Of a DNA stretch of 64,000 nucleotides, positions 8,820 through 20,491 are shown one piece after another; the stretch's first letter is position 1; every line of letters begins with the position of its first letter. This DNA is from Closterium sp. Naga37s-1. Lineage: Eukaryota; Streptophyta; Zygnematophyceae; Desmidiales; Closteriaceae. Below the pieces are notes generated by a model. The model had not been told where the DNA came from. It did not search any database and saw only the letters and a program-made list of their open reading frames with translations. Both the position numbers and the translations under genes were made by a program. The stretch lies in assembly GCA_947471745.1 (NCBI GenBank), contig CANJKZ010000269.1, positions 661,001 through 725,000 of the forward strand, read 5' to 3'.

Positions 8820-11459
8820 CACCCCCATAGGCAAAGTGGGGGACAAGCAAGAGAACGAAGCAAGGTCAAGCTCAGGGAGGATCACAACGTCACCACGCAG
8901 TCCGAGCACAAGCACATGGCCACAAGGCCAGTTCACATGCAGAGTTATATATAAAGAAGAACAAGCAGTACAGTGATCACAGCCTAGCATGCAGGTATAA
9001 GTATATAGACCACAGTACAAGCAAATTCAAGAAGTGAGCAAGTGAGGCCAAGTAGGCACAAGGCCTAGAACAGTACAGAAACGCTGATGATCACAAGGCT
9101 GAAGTGCCTTGGTGAAGATATCAGCAGTGTTGGCCTGAGAGGCCACGTAAACAAGACGAAGCTGACCCCGCTGCTGCAGCTCTCGAGCAAGGAAGTAGCG
9201 CAGAGCGATGTGCTTCGTTCTGTGCTCCAGTCTGTGCTCCTGTCACAAGGCAATCATGGCCTTGTTGTCGACGTACAGAACTGGAGGAGAACGAGGCGCC
9301 TCTCCCAAGTCGGTCAGCAGGTAGGTGAGCCAGCGTAACTCCTGTGCAGCCATGGCCCCTGCGTAGATCTCAGCCTCACAGCTGGAGCTGAGAACAGAAG
9401 ACGAGCGGGTAGACCACCACGAAACAGAACCGGAGCCAAGGCTGAAGGTGTAACCCAGTGACGACCACTGCGTAGCCAAGTCGTCAACCCAAGAAGCGTC
9501 AGCGTGACCAGTGAGGACAACACGAGCCCGTCCTCCAAGCACGAGCCCCATGCCCGACGTACTGCACAAGTAGCGCATCACCCTCTTAGCGGCCTTCCAG
9601 TGCTCTGGTCGGTGTCTCTCGGGCGCATCGTAGCGTGCCAGGATGCTAAGAGGGTAAGCAAGGTCAGGTCGAGTGCAGGTCATCAGGTACATGAGGCAGC
9701 CCACAAGCTCTGGATACGGGCCACTCGGCTCTACGGACTCATCCGAAGGCAGAGCTGAGAGCGAGTGACCGGTAGGCAGAGGAGTGGACTGTGGCGAGGA
9801 GTACGTGAAGCGGAAGCGCTGAAGGACCTGCTGCACCATGTGTGACTGAGTCAAGGTAATGGTGCGCCGTGCTCTGTCCCGGGTGATCTGCAAGCCAAGA
9901 TAGCTGCGCAGCTCACCCAGGTCTGTGCACGTGTGTCTCCTCTGCAGCTCCGACTTCACGTGGGCCAGTCCAGCAGTGTCAGCAGTGGCAAAGACCAAGT
10001 CGTCGACGTACACGAGGATGTAGAACGGCGGCAGCGAAGTGTCGGTGAGTAGAAACAGCGACGGGTCAGCAATAGAAGGAGGCTCCACTGGGTACCTGCA
10101 GGAAACGACCCAGTGAAGCCAGGTGGGCGGCGCAGCCAGATCTCCTCGTGCAGGCTGCCCTGTAGGAAAGCAGTGCTCAAGTCAAGGGAGTGAAGCTCGT
10201 AGTCACGCTGAGCGGCGACGTGCAGCAGTACCCGAAGAGTGGTCATCTTCGGGGTAGGGGAGAAGGTCTGGAAGAAGTCAATTCCCTGTCGCTGACTGAA
10301 GCCTCGTGCAACGTAACGCGCCTTGAAGACAGGCGGAGAACCCGGCGGCCGCTTCACCCTGAAAATCCACATGCCACTGACGATGCTCGCCCCAGGTGGG
10401 GGAACCTCGTTGACGTAAGTGCCAGTGGACTTCCAGGATGCCATCTCTGCGTCCATGGCTGACTGCCACTGAGAGGAGTAGGGACCCTCTATCGCCTCTG
10501 CGTAAGAGCGCGAGGTCGCGATGTCTGGTGCATCCGGGTCTCCCTCAGGTGCAATCAGCATGGACACGAGATGAGGTACAGCGGCTGCAAAACACTCAAA
10601 GTCCTCCTGCCTGTCCTCAAGGACGTCCGTGCCAAGAGCACACTCACCCCCGACGGACAGAGGACAGACAAACTCTGACTCAGCAACAAGGCCAGCGGCG
10701 TAGTCTAGACGACAAGCGGCGGCAAAGTGAACCAGCTCAGGAACAAGAGCAGACGCAGCAGTAGACTCAAAAGAAGGGTCAGTGACAACAGTGGCCAGGA
10801 GACGCGTGACAGTAGGACTAGCAGCACGAAGGGAGTCAGACTCCGGGTCAGGGACGGCAGGAAGAGAGGACGCAGGAGGAGACGACAGAGGGATACGCAG
10901 TGGAACAGAGGAAGGACGAAGTGCCATCTGGTGCGTGCCGGGGACAGGAGGAGGACGCTGACGCGGAACACGACGACCGGTGCGAGCAACGCGAACAGGC
11001 AACGCAGGACAAGACTCAGTCTGACGACGCTCCGCAAGACGTCCGGTCGGCCCAGTGTAAGGAGAAGTACCAGGCAGTGGGGAGGCTGGCTGTAACTGCG
11101 ACTGCGATTGGTCAGGCGGTGGACACAGTAAGGGAGGAGTAGGACCAGTAGAAGGCGGGAGACCAAGAACCTGCTGAAGGAGTGGAACGAAGTACGGCCG
11201 CGGCCGCGCAGCGCCTCCAGAACAAGCAGAGACAGCACCAGTACCCCCAGCTCTAGGGTCTCCAGCTCCAACTCCTGCAGCACCACCAGCTCCAGCAGCT
11301 CCAGGACCTCCAGTACGAGCACCTCCGGGACCAGCGGCTCCAGCACCTCCAGCAGCTCCAGCACCAGTAGTACCTCCAGCTCCAGCAGCACCTCCAGCAG
11401 CTCCAGCTCCAGCAGCACCTCCAGCTCCAGCAGCTCCAGTACCTCCAGTACGAGCTGCT
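8820..11459 (-). pseudogene. Left 5'-truncated copia element: linker, RT and RNase H
   Basis: This is the 3' half of an E/H-family copia polyprotein. It contains the Gly/Ala-rich linker (about 11225-11455), the reverse transcriptase with VDDLVFATAD near 10000, and RNase H with SSSCEAEIYAGAMAAQELRWL and VLYVDNKAM near 9260-9390. Compared with the right-hand copy, about 37 codons of reverse transcriptase are missing at about 10085 with a frameshift, and a TGA follows MIAL at 9243, before the end of RNase H. Protease and integrase are absent, because the element ends at the inverted junction. Confidence 0.88.
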
Positions 11460-11495
11460 GAGCCTGAGGGTGCTGGGACTGAGGGTACTGAGACT

Positions 11496-14400
11496 TTGGG
11501 TGCTGACTCTGGGGGTGCTGAGACTTCGGGTGCTGACTCTGGGGGTGCTGCGAGTCCTTCTGGAGGTCCTGGTGCTGGAGGTACTGGAGCTGCTGCTGGT
11601 GCTGGAGGTGCTGGAGCTGGAGGTACTAGAGGTGCTTCTGGTGCTGGAGGTGCTAGAGCTACCACTACTAGAGGTACTGGAGCTGGACAGCCACCACAGC
11701 CTGCTCTTCTTGAGACGCTCTCGCCGCAGGCGATTCGTGCGTGGGTCGTTCTGCGAGGCAGTCCTGGTGGTGGAGGGTACGGTCCTGCTGGTGCTGGAGC
11801 TACTAGTCCAGGAGTTGCTGCTGGTGCTGGAGGTGCTGGAGGTACTGCTGGAGGTGCTGGAGGTACTACTGGAGGTACTAGAGGTGCTGCTGGTGCAGGA
11901 GGTACTGGAGCTGCTAGTGCTGGGGGTACTGGAGCTGCTGCCGGTGCTGGAGGTACTGGAGCTGGTGGCACTGGAGGTGCTGGTGCTCCTGGTGCTGGAG
12001 CTGCGGGAGCTGCTGACCCTGGAGGTGCTGGAGCTACTGGTCCCGGAGGTGCTCGTACTGGAGGTGCTGGAGCTGCCGGAGCAGGTGGTACTGCTGGTGC
12101 TGGACGTGCAGGAGGTGCTACTGGAGCTACTGGCATAGGAGGTACTGGAGGTACTACTGGTGCTGGAGGCGCTGGAGCTGGAGCTGGAGGCACTGGAGGT
12201 GCTGGAGGTACTACTGGTGCTCGAGGTGCTGGCGCTGTCGGAGCTCGTGGTGCTGGAGGTGCTGGTGCTACTGGTGCTAGAGGTCTTGCTGGGGGTACTG
12301 GAGGAGCTGCTCGTGCTGGAGGTACGGGAGCTACTGGTGCTCTTCGCCACCTTCTCAGTCTTCCGCCAGGTGCTACTGGCTTCCCTGTGGCAGGTACTAC
12401 TCCTCCGTTGCTGTGTCCGCCAGCGGACCAGTCGCAGCCACCGCTGCTACCACTCTCCCCACTGCCTGCTCCTGCTCCTTACACTGCGGTGTCAGAGTCC
12501 CTGACTGAGCGTCGAGAGCCTGAGACTCGTGCTTCCACCCCTGAGCGTCGAGAGCCTGAGTCTAGCTTTGACCTTGAGCCTGAGCCTAGAGCTGCTGTCC
12601 GTGCTCGTGTTCCTCGTGTTCGTCGTCCGCGTGCTCCGGCTGTCCCCGGCACTCACGATATGACACTCCGTCCTTCCTCTGTTCCTCAGCGTGTTGTACT
12701 ACCGTTACCTCCTACGTCCTCTCTGCCTGACGTTGCTGACCCTCCGTCTGACCTTGCTCGTGCGTCCAGTCCGACTGTTACTCGCCTTCTTGCTACGGTT
12801 GTGACGGACCCTACGTTCTCGTCTCCTGCTGCGTCTGCCCTAGTAGCTGAGGTTGTTGACTTTGCTGCTGTGTACCGCCTAGACTACCTTGCGAGTCTTG
12901 TCTCTGACCCTGTCCCTGCCTGTCCTCCGTCCGTCGGGGGTGAGACTGCTCTTGGCTGTACTGCCCTTGGCTGTGACGTTCTTGAGGACAGACAGGAGGA
13001 GCTGGAGTGCCTTGCTGCCGCTTCACCCCATCACGCGACCATGCTGCTTGCCCCTGAGGGAGACCCGGATGCACTTGACATCCCCACCCCGCGCTCCTAC
13101 AGGGAGGCGATTTCGGATGAGTACTCCTCTCAGTGGCAGACAGCCATGGACGCAGAGATGGCTTCCTGGAAGTCCACAGGCACCTACGTCGACGAGGTTC
13201 CCCCACCTGGGGCGAACATCGTCAGTGGCATGTGGATTTTCAGGGTGAAGCGGCCGCCGCCGCCTGCCTTCAAGGCACGTTACGTTGCTCGAGGCTTCAG
13301 TCAGCGTGAGGGGGTCGACTTCTTTCAGACCTTCTCCCCCACCCCGAAGATGACCACTCTTCGGGTGTTGCTACACGTTGCAGCTCAGCGTGACTACGAG
13401 CTGCACTCCCTCGACTTCTCGACAGCTTTCTTGCAGGGTAGCCTTCACGAGGCCATCTGGTTGCGCCGTCCACAGGGTTTCACTGGGTCGTTTCCTGAGG
13501 GTACCCAGTGGAGCCTACGGCGACCAGTGTACGGCCTGCGTCAGGCGCCCCGTGAGTGGCACGACACACTGAGGACGACACTTGCGGCTCTTGGGTTTGC
13601 TCCTTCGACTGCTGACCCGTCGCTGTTTCTACGCACCGACACTACTCTGCCGCCGTTCTACATCCTCGTGTACGTCGACGACTTGGTTTTTGCTACTGCT
13701 GACACTGAGGCACTGGCCCTACTGAAGGCAGAGCTGCAGGAGAGACATACCTGCACTGACCTGGGTGAGCTGCGGAGCTATCTTGGCTTGCAGATCACCC
13801 GGGACAGACCACGGCGCACCATCACCCTCACTCAGTCACACATGGTGCACCAGGTCCTTCAGCGCTTCCGCTTCACTTGGTCCTCGCCACAGCCCACTCC
13901 TCTGTCTACCGGCCACTCGCTCTCAGCTCCACCTTCGGACGAGTCCGTAGAGCCGAGTGGTCCGTACCCAGAGCTTGTGGGTTGCCTCATGTACCTGATG
14001 ACGTGCACACGACCTGACCTCGCGTTCCCTCTCAGCCTCCTTGCTCGCTACGTGGCACCTGGTCGACACCGAAAGGTGCACTTTGATGCTGCGAAGAGGG
14101 TACTGCGTTACTTGTGCAGCACATCGGGCATGGGGCTCGTGCTTGGAGGACGGGGTTCGGTGGTCCTCACAGGACACTCTGACGCTTCTTGGGCCGACGA
14201 CCAGATGACTCAGCGTTCGTCACAGGGTTACACCTTCAGTCTTGGCGCTGGTTCTATCTCGTGGAGGTCCACTCGTTCTTCTTCTGTGCTTGGTTCCAGC
14301 TGTGAGGCCGAGATCTACGCTGGGGCCATGGCTGCACAGGAGCTACGCTGGCTGACCTACCTGCTGACCGACTTGGGGGAACGGCCTCGTTCTCCTCCAG

Positions 14401-14654
14401 TTCTGTACGTCGACAACAAGGCAATGCTTTCCTTGTGTCGCGAGCAGAGACTGGAGCACAGAACGAAGCACATTGATCTTCGCTACTTCCTTGCGCGTGA
14501 GCTGCAGCAGCGTGGTCAGCTGCGCCTTGCTTACGTGGCCTCTCGGGCCAACACTGCTGATGTCTTCACCAAGGCCCTTGGGGCTGGTGATCATCACCGT
14601 TTCTGCACTGCTCTTGGGCTTGTGCCCACTCTGCCTCACCTGTTGGTTGCTTGA
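11496..14654 (+). pseudogene. Copia linker, reverse transcriptase and RNase H (5'-truncated)
   Basis: A continuous 1052-codon frame, open from before 11496, begins with a Gly/Ala/Thr-rich linker of about 270 residues. The linker includes LSPQAIRAWVVLRG, a variant of the QQLREW motif. The reverse transcriptase follows, with WKSTGTYVDEVPPPGANIV, FKARYVARGFSQREGVDF, YGLRQAPREWHDTLR and the catalytic YVDDLVFATAD near residue 725. RNase H has SCEAEIYAGAMAAQELRWL, VDNKAM and HIDLRYFLARE, and ends with ANTADVFTKALGAGDHHRF. The enzyme domains look intact. There is no initiating ATG, PR or INT. Confidence 0.9.
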
Positions 14655-14893
14655 CTTGCTCTTGTTGTACACTACTATATATCTTTATGCTTGCATGTTT
14701 TCTCTTGCTAGGTTGTGATCAGTGTACTGCCTTGCTATTATATACCTCTGCATGTGAACTGGCCGTGTGGCCACTTGCTTGTGCTCAGAATGCGTGGTGA
14801 CTTTGTGATCCACCCTGAGCTGTGTTCTCTTCTGCAGACTGGTCTTGTGACCGCTTGTTTTGTTTGCTGTCCTCTACTTTGCCTATGGGGGTG

Positions 14894-15029
14894 TGTCAGA
14901 TTACAATTGTATCTCTAGGCTACAGTAGGGTCACTCCTTAGTGAGTACAACACTTTAGGGTTAGGTTTCCCCTACTTGTACTCACCTCTTGCCTAGTCCA
15001 ATCCATCGTTCCTAGTTGTATTCTTGACA
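14894..15029 (+). repeat. 3' LTR of the right truncated element
   Basis: The 136-bp segment begins TGTCAGA and ends TTGACA, directly after a purine tract GGGGGTG at 14887-14893. It contains AGGGTTAGG, shared with LTRs of related elements here. Confidence 0.75.
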
Positions 15030-15375
15030 GGTAACTCATAAGAACTTGTGAACTAGCAAACGCTGCGTGACCAACAAAACCTTTTGAACCAAGCTTTTCG
15101 TACATACCGGTACCTAGGCTGATCTATCCAGCAGACCCAAAACCAATCGGAGGGACTAGTTTGGATGTCTTCATTTTTGCCATCAACTTTCCCAGAGTGT
15201 ACATCCTGCTCTAACAACACTATGGTAGAGTGTAGAAAGCTGGTAGTGATAGAGATTCCATTATGACAACACTCCAACAACTGTGCAATAGTAGGGAGTG
15301 TTGGCGGCACTGGTGAAGTAGGAACGCCATGCAGACATTATGGCACAAGACACCAGTCCACCAACGCATCACGCG
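15030..15375. other. Intergenic region
   Basis: This lies between the copia LTR and the hemF stop codon and should include the hemF 3' untranslated region. I see no gene or repeat. Confidence 0.5.
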
Positions 15376-18300
15376 TCACGCCCAGTCAAGCGGTGATTTG
15401 AGCACCTTGACCAGCTCCTCCTCTGGCGAGCCTGGCTGCGGCTGCACGTTGTAGCGCCATGCGATGAGAGGCGGGGCTGCACACGTGCACGGTGCGATGG
15501 GAGGAGAGGGGGGAAAGGACGGAAAATGACGGAAGGTGAGGGGATGGAGGATGGGGGGTCGATAAGAAGCGAGATTCATGGAGGCTAGACTCAGGTGGGG
15601 GGGGAGGAATTGCAATGAGCAGATAAGGTCAACCCACATGAGGTGGTGGAAGGAGAAAATGATTATGATGGCTCTCCATCAGAGCGGTGCGCACGCGTGA
15701 ATATATGAAAGCCCTCCTCTCACCGGACACCATGATGGACTCCACGCGCCCGTTGCCATCCATGCCAAACTTCACCCCGCGGTCGTACAGCAGGTTGAAC
15801 TCCAGATACCGCCCGCGCCGCACCAGCTGCCATTGCTGCTGCGCCTCAGTAAACGGCAAGGCGCGCCGCGTGGCCACGATGGGCCAGAAGCTGTCCATGA
15901 AGCCGCGCGCCACGTCCCCCGTGAAGCCATGCGCTCGCTCAAAGCCCTCCTCGCCCGCGCCAGCAGCAGTGGTGGCAGCAGCAGAAGCAGCGGCAGCGGG
16001 GCTGAGGGCGAGGGGGGCGTGGGGCGGGGGGATGCAGTCGAGGTCGTCGAAGAAGATGCCGCCCACCCCGCGGTGCTCCCTGCGCGCCGGCAGGTAGAAA
16101 TAACTGTCGCACTGCGCCTTGGCCGCCGCGTACAGCGCCGGGTGGTAGGCGTCGCAGATGGCGCGGTAGAATGCATGGAACTCCCTGATGTCCTCCGGGA
16201 AGAGGTCTGGGGAGGGGGCAAGGTGCAACAAAACGGCCGTATTTTTGCCACCGCTCCAAGATGTCTTCTAGGATTGTGTTATACAATAGCGTATTTTACC
16301 CTAGAGTTTCATAAACGGTCGTATTTTTGCACCTTGGAGGGGGATGAGGGGGGTTGAGGAGGGATGAGAAGGGATGAGGAGGTATAGAGGGGGGGCTGAG
16401 GGGGGTGGAAGAGAAAGAGGGTGTGAGTGGGTGGTTGTGAGGTGTGAAATGGACTGCTGGAGGATGGAACGGTGACAACAATAGATTCATATGATGGGGT
16501 GACGTGGACTCACATGAGGGGGTGACGTGAACTCACATGAGGGCGTGAGGTCGGCCCCTCCACCAAACCAGCCGTTCTGCCCGTCCACCTGATGGGGGAG
16601 ACAGGCGGAGGGAGGGAGAGAGACGAAAAGAGGGGGAGAGATAAAGGAGGGATGACCATACAGATGTTAAATATGTACTTGGTGTGACAGGGAATGCAGG
16701 GCGCAGCTGGAAGGTGGAAGATAGAGGAGGAGTCATGGAGTTCATGCGCCTCTGAACCTCGCGGCAAAACATCGCTGAGCCCACATCACGTGAGGCGGTG
16801 AAGCTGTTCCACTCCTACCGGCAGAGGTGGTCGATTGCTCTGCAGAGGGGCCAAGCGAACGCCCTTTGCGCCAAGACTCTGGCGGCCTTCGAGGCCGAGG
16901 CACCCACGTCCGCCTTTCAGGACGGACCCCTCGACACTGGAGTGGAGCCCGACTTCGAGCTGCCTTAGGCCCCTACCTTGCATGCCTGTCCTTACCGTAA
17001 TGACATGACCTTGCTGTATTGCATGCTTATTCAATGAAGGACCATCCGAAGAGGAAGAGGGGGCGCGGATGTGGCACCTGGAAGTAGCGGATGTGGCACC
17101 TGGAAGTAGCGGATGTGGCACCTGGAAGTAGCGGATGTGGCACCTGGAAGTAGCGGATGTGGCACCTGGAAGTAGCGGATGTGGCACCTGGAAGTAGCGG
17201 ATGTGGCACCTGGAAGTAGCGGATGTGGCACCTGGAAGTAGCGGATGTGGCACCTGGAAGTATCGGATGTGGCACCTGGAAGTAGCGGATGTGGCACCTG
17301 GAAGTAGCGGATGTGGCACCTGGAAGTAGCGGATGTGGCACCTGGAAGTAGCGGATGTGGCACCTGGAAGTAGCGGATGTGGCACCTGGAAGTAGCGGAT
17401 GTGGCACCTGGAAGGGGTAGAGGGCCTACCTGGAAGGGGGAAGGGGAAGGTACCTGGAAGTAGCGGATGTCGGAGCGGAAGGTGGGGATGAGCGGGTGGG
17501 CGGAGTGGAACACCAGCGACAGCGCACCGGCGAAGTACCCCGTCCCCTCTGCCAGCTGCCTCCCCTGCCTCGCACTCATGGCCTGGGGGAGGGGAAAGGG
17601 GGGGACGGGGGGAGAGGGGGGTAGGTGGAGGTGCCGGGGAACGATTGTTGGAAGCGAGACGGGGAGAGAGGGGCACAAAAAGATGCATGCATGGAGGAAT
17701 GGAGGGACAGGAGGAGTTGTCCGGGTGGGACAGAGTGGCCCTGCCAGGCACGCATAGCCTCCCTCGCCTGCCCTCCATGGGCAGCACTGGGCCCACAGCT
17801 CTCCTCGCCCACAGGTCTCATCACTTCCTGCGCTGGACTTGGCCTAAGCGAGCGTCAGTGGAAGAGCGCTCTCGATAATGGCTTCCTCACAATCAGCCTT
17901 CTTCTCACGCCTCTTCAATCAACCCGCCGTTTCCGCTGAGAAGCCTTGGTACACCAAGGATGCTTGCCCAAACGCCAACCCTAAACCTTCCTTTCTAAAG
18001 CTCCTTGCGACAGCGCGGCACGGAGGCTGTTCAATGCAGGCCGCCAGGACCATCCACCCACCGCCAGGCATGGTGGCACTCCGTGGGTGCCAGGCAGTGA
18101 GCTCTCTCATCAAGACGAGCACAGATTCTGAGGCAAGGTCGTGCCAGGGACATGCGAGGGACGCGCCAGTCGTTCACAGTCCAACCGCGCAAGCCACACT
18201 CTTGCATACTGCACTGCACTTACCCTCCCACCCACCCGTGAACCATCCACCTAGTCCCCAGCCCTCCCAAGCCCCTCTTGCTCTCCCTACCTACCCCTTA

Positions 18301-19572
18301 CCGCCCACTCTTCTTCTTAACTCCCCCCATGCTCCGCTCACCTTGGCGCGTGCCGCAGTGAGCTGGCCGCGCACGATGGAGACATTAGCAGCGGCCTTCT
18401 CCAGCACGTGGCCGCCCTCCAGCACGCGTGTGATGCCGTACCCCGCCCCCGGGTTGCCGGGCTCGCGCTCCCACCGGTCCTCTATGAACGCCTTGCCACT
18501 GCCGTCCCGCTCTGCTGACTGCCGCACATAGTGTGGGCGGTGGAGGAAAGGGGGTTTCAGGGGGGGGGGAGGGTGCGATGAGTGCAGAGACGAGAGCGGG
18601 ATGGCAGCGCAGGTGGCGACAGTGGCGGCACAGATGCGTGCAGGTGACGGGGGTTAGGGGCGACGTGACGTGGAGGGGCGAGCGGGACGATGGGCAGACA
18701 GCGGCCATGGGACGAAACATAGGACATCACCTCACCACATGTCACCGCCTTACATCACCTCACCACACCTCACCGCACCTCACCGCACCTCACCGCACCT
18801 CACCTCGTGGCAGATGGCGGCCTGCAGGTCCAGCAGCAGCCGCTCGAAGCCGCCCTGCGAGAAGGCCGCTGTGTCTGCCGCTTGTGCTGACGGCGCTGAG
18901 GGGGGAAGGCGGGGAAGGGGATGGGGGAACGGAGGGGAGAGCGAGGTGTGGAGGGTGGGGAAGGAAGGGGAGGTGCCGGCGCTGCTCGCACGCAGCGCGG
19001 TGGCGCCACGCGGGTGGCAATGGCGCGCGCGATTGCAGCATTGTGAAGGGGGCGCACGGGAGGACGGAGAGGTGGAGGGGAAAGGGGGGAGGAGCGACGG
19101 GAGGTCGAATGGAGAGGCAATTGGGGCGGGCAGGATCGGAAGTGTGATGCGTGCGGGCTCACACGAACGGTTAAAGGCATCCGCTGCGCCAATGAAGAAC
19201 CCCCTTTTGGCCCTGTGAGCAGTTCATTGGGGATATCGTATTGGTCTAGGGGGGCGATATCGGAAGGGAACAACACGTCACATGCTGCCAGCTACGTCAT
19301 GCACCTGCCACGTGGCGCTGTTCAACACTAGCGCGCGCGCCAATGCTCCCCCGTCGTGCCGGCAGCAGCCGCGGCTCGGCGCACCGCCGCACGGCGTCGG
19401 AGGCGGACCGAGCGGCGCCCATCGCGGAAACGTCGCTCCGCATTTGGCGCGCGCTGCTGCTAGCCGGCAACCGCAACGCGGCGACGCGAGCGACGGTGTG
19501 CGATTGCGCGGCCGAGTGCGCAGCGACACCAGTCACGCTCATCGCTGCGGTCGCCGCTGCCGCCGCGACCAT
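15376..19572 (-). CDS. hemF: Coproporphyrinogen III oxidase, plastid type (oxygen-dependent)
   Basis: The enzyme oxidatively decarboxylates coproporphyrinogen III to protoporphyrinogen IX in haem and chlorophyll synthesis. Seven exons fit: 19305-19572, 18804-18895, 18342-18518, 17454-17582, 16537-16588, 15724-16206 and 15376-15476. All introns are GT-AG, phases agree, and the total is 433 codons plus stop. The open frame extends upstream of 19572 without an ATG, so the start is ATG 19572. Residues 1-90 are Ala/Ser/Arg-rich, like a plastid transit peptide. Family motifs follow: [49 protein letters not shown] (spanning two exons), [31 protein letters not shown] and VESIMVS. The C-terminus ends KSPLDWA. 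The stretch after FFDDLD holds an Ala-rich insertion. Introns 2, 4 and 5 carry tandem copies of the adjoining donor site. Confidence 0.93.
16500..16536 (-). repeat. Duplicated splice donor of hemF intron 5
   Basis: The true donor CTCAT|GTGAGTTCACG ends at 16537. About 26 bp further into the intron the block recurs as CTCAT GTGAGTCCACG (near 16507-16521), and a weaker third copy follows. Each copy is a usable-looking donor. Confidence 0.75.
16780..16968 (+). other. Unexplained open frame inside hemF intron 4
   Basis: Read on the plus strand, against hemF, there is an uninterrupted protein-like stretch of about 60 codons ([13 protein letters not shown], then [15 protein letters not shown], ending DFELP and a TAG). 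It has no ATG and I do not recognise it. It may be the 3' end of an embedded mobile element or chance. Confidence 0.3.
17066..17414 (-). repeat. 22-bp minisatellite made of the hemF exon 4 donor site
   Basis: Fifteen full and one partial 22-bp unit lie in intron 4, 40 bp downstream of the exon 4 donor. In the sense strand each unit contains ACATCCGCTACTTCCAGGT, which is identical to the last 17 bases of exon 4 plus the GT of the donor. A further donor-like TTCCAGGTAGG lies between array and exon. One unit differs (TATCGG near 17260). Confidence 0.95.
18722..18803 (-). repeat. 10-bp donor-like repeat at the hemF exon 2 boundary
   Basis: Intron 2 begins GTGAGGTGCG and repeats that 10-mer about four times exactly, then in decayed form, so GTGAGG donors follow one another directly from the exon edge at 18804. 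Confidence 0.8.
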
Positions 19573-20491
19573 GATGAGAGCAGCTGTGACGGCGCTGCTC
19601 AGCAACGGCTGGGCCGATAAGCGGTTGCAGCAGGGATAACGGACGAGCTGCGGTTAACGACCTAGTGCTGCGAGTCGTATACGCCAGAAGGCACATCGAA
19701 CTAGAGACACGAAAGTTAGGGTTGAGGGCGTGTTCAGACTTCCGGGTCAACGGTGTTTGTCGGGTGCACACGAAGTTGGAAACCAGCCGCTTCATGCCCA
19801 CGTACTGGTTTCCGGAAAACCGAATGACACGAACAACAAAGACCCAGTGTGTGGCTTTTTGCAGCGAAATCACGATGGCGAAAAGCTAAGGCGAAATTGT
19901 TTCGAGAAATCGAAGTTCGGAGAGAACAGGTGGACGCAGCAAAACGTCTGCTACTGTGCCAGCCGGGAATCGTACCCGGGTCTGCACCGAGCTGATGGCA
20001 GGGTGCTATTCTACCTGTCTAAGGTAAACGACGAAGACTTTGTAGCCAGCTAGAATAATGTTATCCATGTCCCTACGCACACGCGCGAATTTGATTCAGT
20101 CGGAGGGAGGGAGAGCCTCTTGAGGAAGTTGCTACTTACCCGCACTTGTTACGATGCGCGGACGACCAGCGAGAGCATGGTAGGCGTTCCCGAAAAGCCC
20201 ATAGCGCGATGAAGATCAGTTAGAGGCGTGCAGCCGTAGAGCGGCGTCGACGCTCTGAGCGCATCAGCGACGCTGATATAGACGAGAGGCCGCCGTAGCG
20301 GCGAGAGCACGCGAGTGGAGTCGCAGTGGATTCAGGCGAAGAGCGTCTTGCGGAGGCGAACAGCGGCGGGGGGCGCGGGGCGGGCGGCATGCCCCGTGTG
20401 GCGCGAGGTGACGCACGAGATTAGATCATCATAGGCGGACTAGAGGCGCGCAGCGGAAAGGGGGAGTGGGAGGAGGGGAGGACGGGGCGGC
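19573..20491. promoter_or_regulatory. Shared upstream region of two divergent genes
   Basis: The 919 bp between the hemF ATG (19572, minus) and the ATG of the membrane-protein gene (20492, plus) should hold both promoters and 5' leaders. I found no clear TATA box. It includes a tRNA-Gly-like sequence at 19956-20030. Confidence 0.5.
19956..20030 (-). pseudogene. tRNA-Gly(GCC)-like sequence, probably a relic
   Basis: On the minus strand the sequence has GGTAGAATAG (D arm), an anticodon stem GCACC/GGTGC enclosing CTGCCA with anticodon GCC, and a T arm CCCGGGTACGATTCCCGG, all as in tRNA-Gly(GCC). The 3' acceptor strand CTGGCAC has no matching 5' strand, and the anticodon loop has six extra bases (TCAGCT) at the position where nuclear tRNA introns lie. 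The missing acceptor pairing suggests a pseudogene. Confidence 0.5.

Larger units (their letters stand above)
11460..15029 (+). mobile_element. Right 5'-truncated copia element, inverted relative to its neighbour
   Basis: The element is on the plus strand. It keeps linker, reverse transcriptase, RNase H, 3' untranslated region and 3' LTR (14894-15029), but lacks 5' LTR, gag, protease and integrase. It abuts the minus-strand element at about 11455-11465, where the linker changes from antisense to sense. The sequences outside the two LTRs (GGAGA and GGTAA) do not match, so the pair did not insert as a unit with a normal target duplication. Confidence 0.85.

Noticed and set aside
11253-12350. 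Ser/Thr-rich minus-strand frame opposite the copia linker
   Set aside because: It is antisense of Gly/Ala codons (GGN, GCN), which give few stops in the other strand. The same shadow appears at 35203-36629.
17066-17414. CRISPR array
   Set aside because: Units are contiguous with no unique spacers, and the host is a eukaryote with introns. The same holds for 21416-22891.
16786-17796. 336-codon minus-strand frame with repeated [11 protein letters not shown]
   Set aside because: It reads through the donor-site array and only touches true hemF coding sequence at exon 4.
19605-19605. hemF start at 19605
   Set aside because: The codon there is TTG. The first ATG in frame is 19572, and no in-frame ATG lies upstream before a stop.
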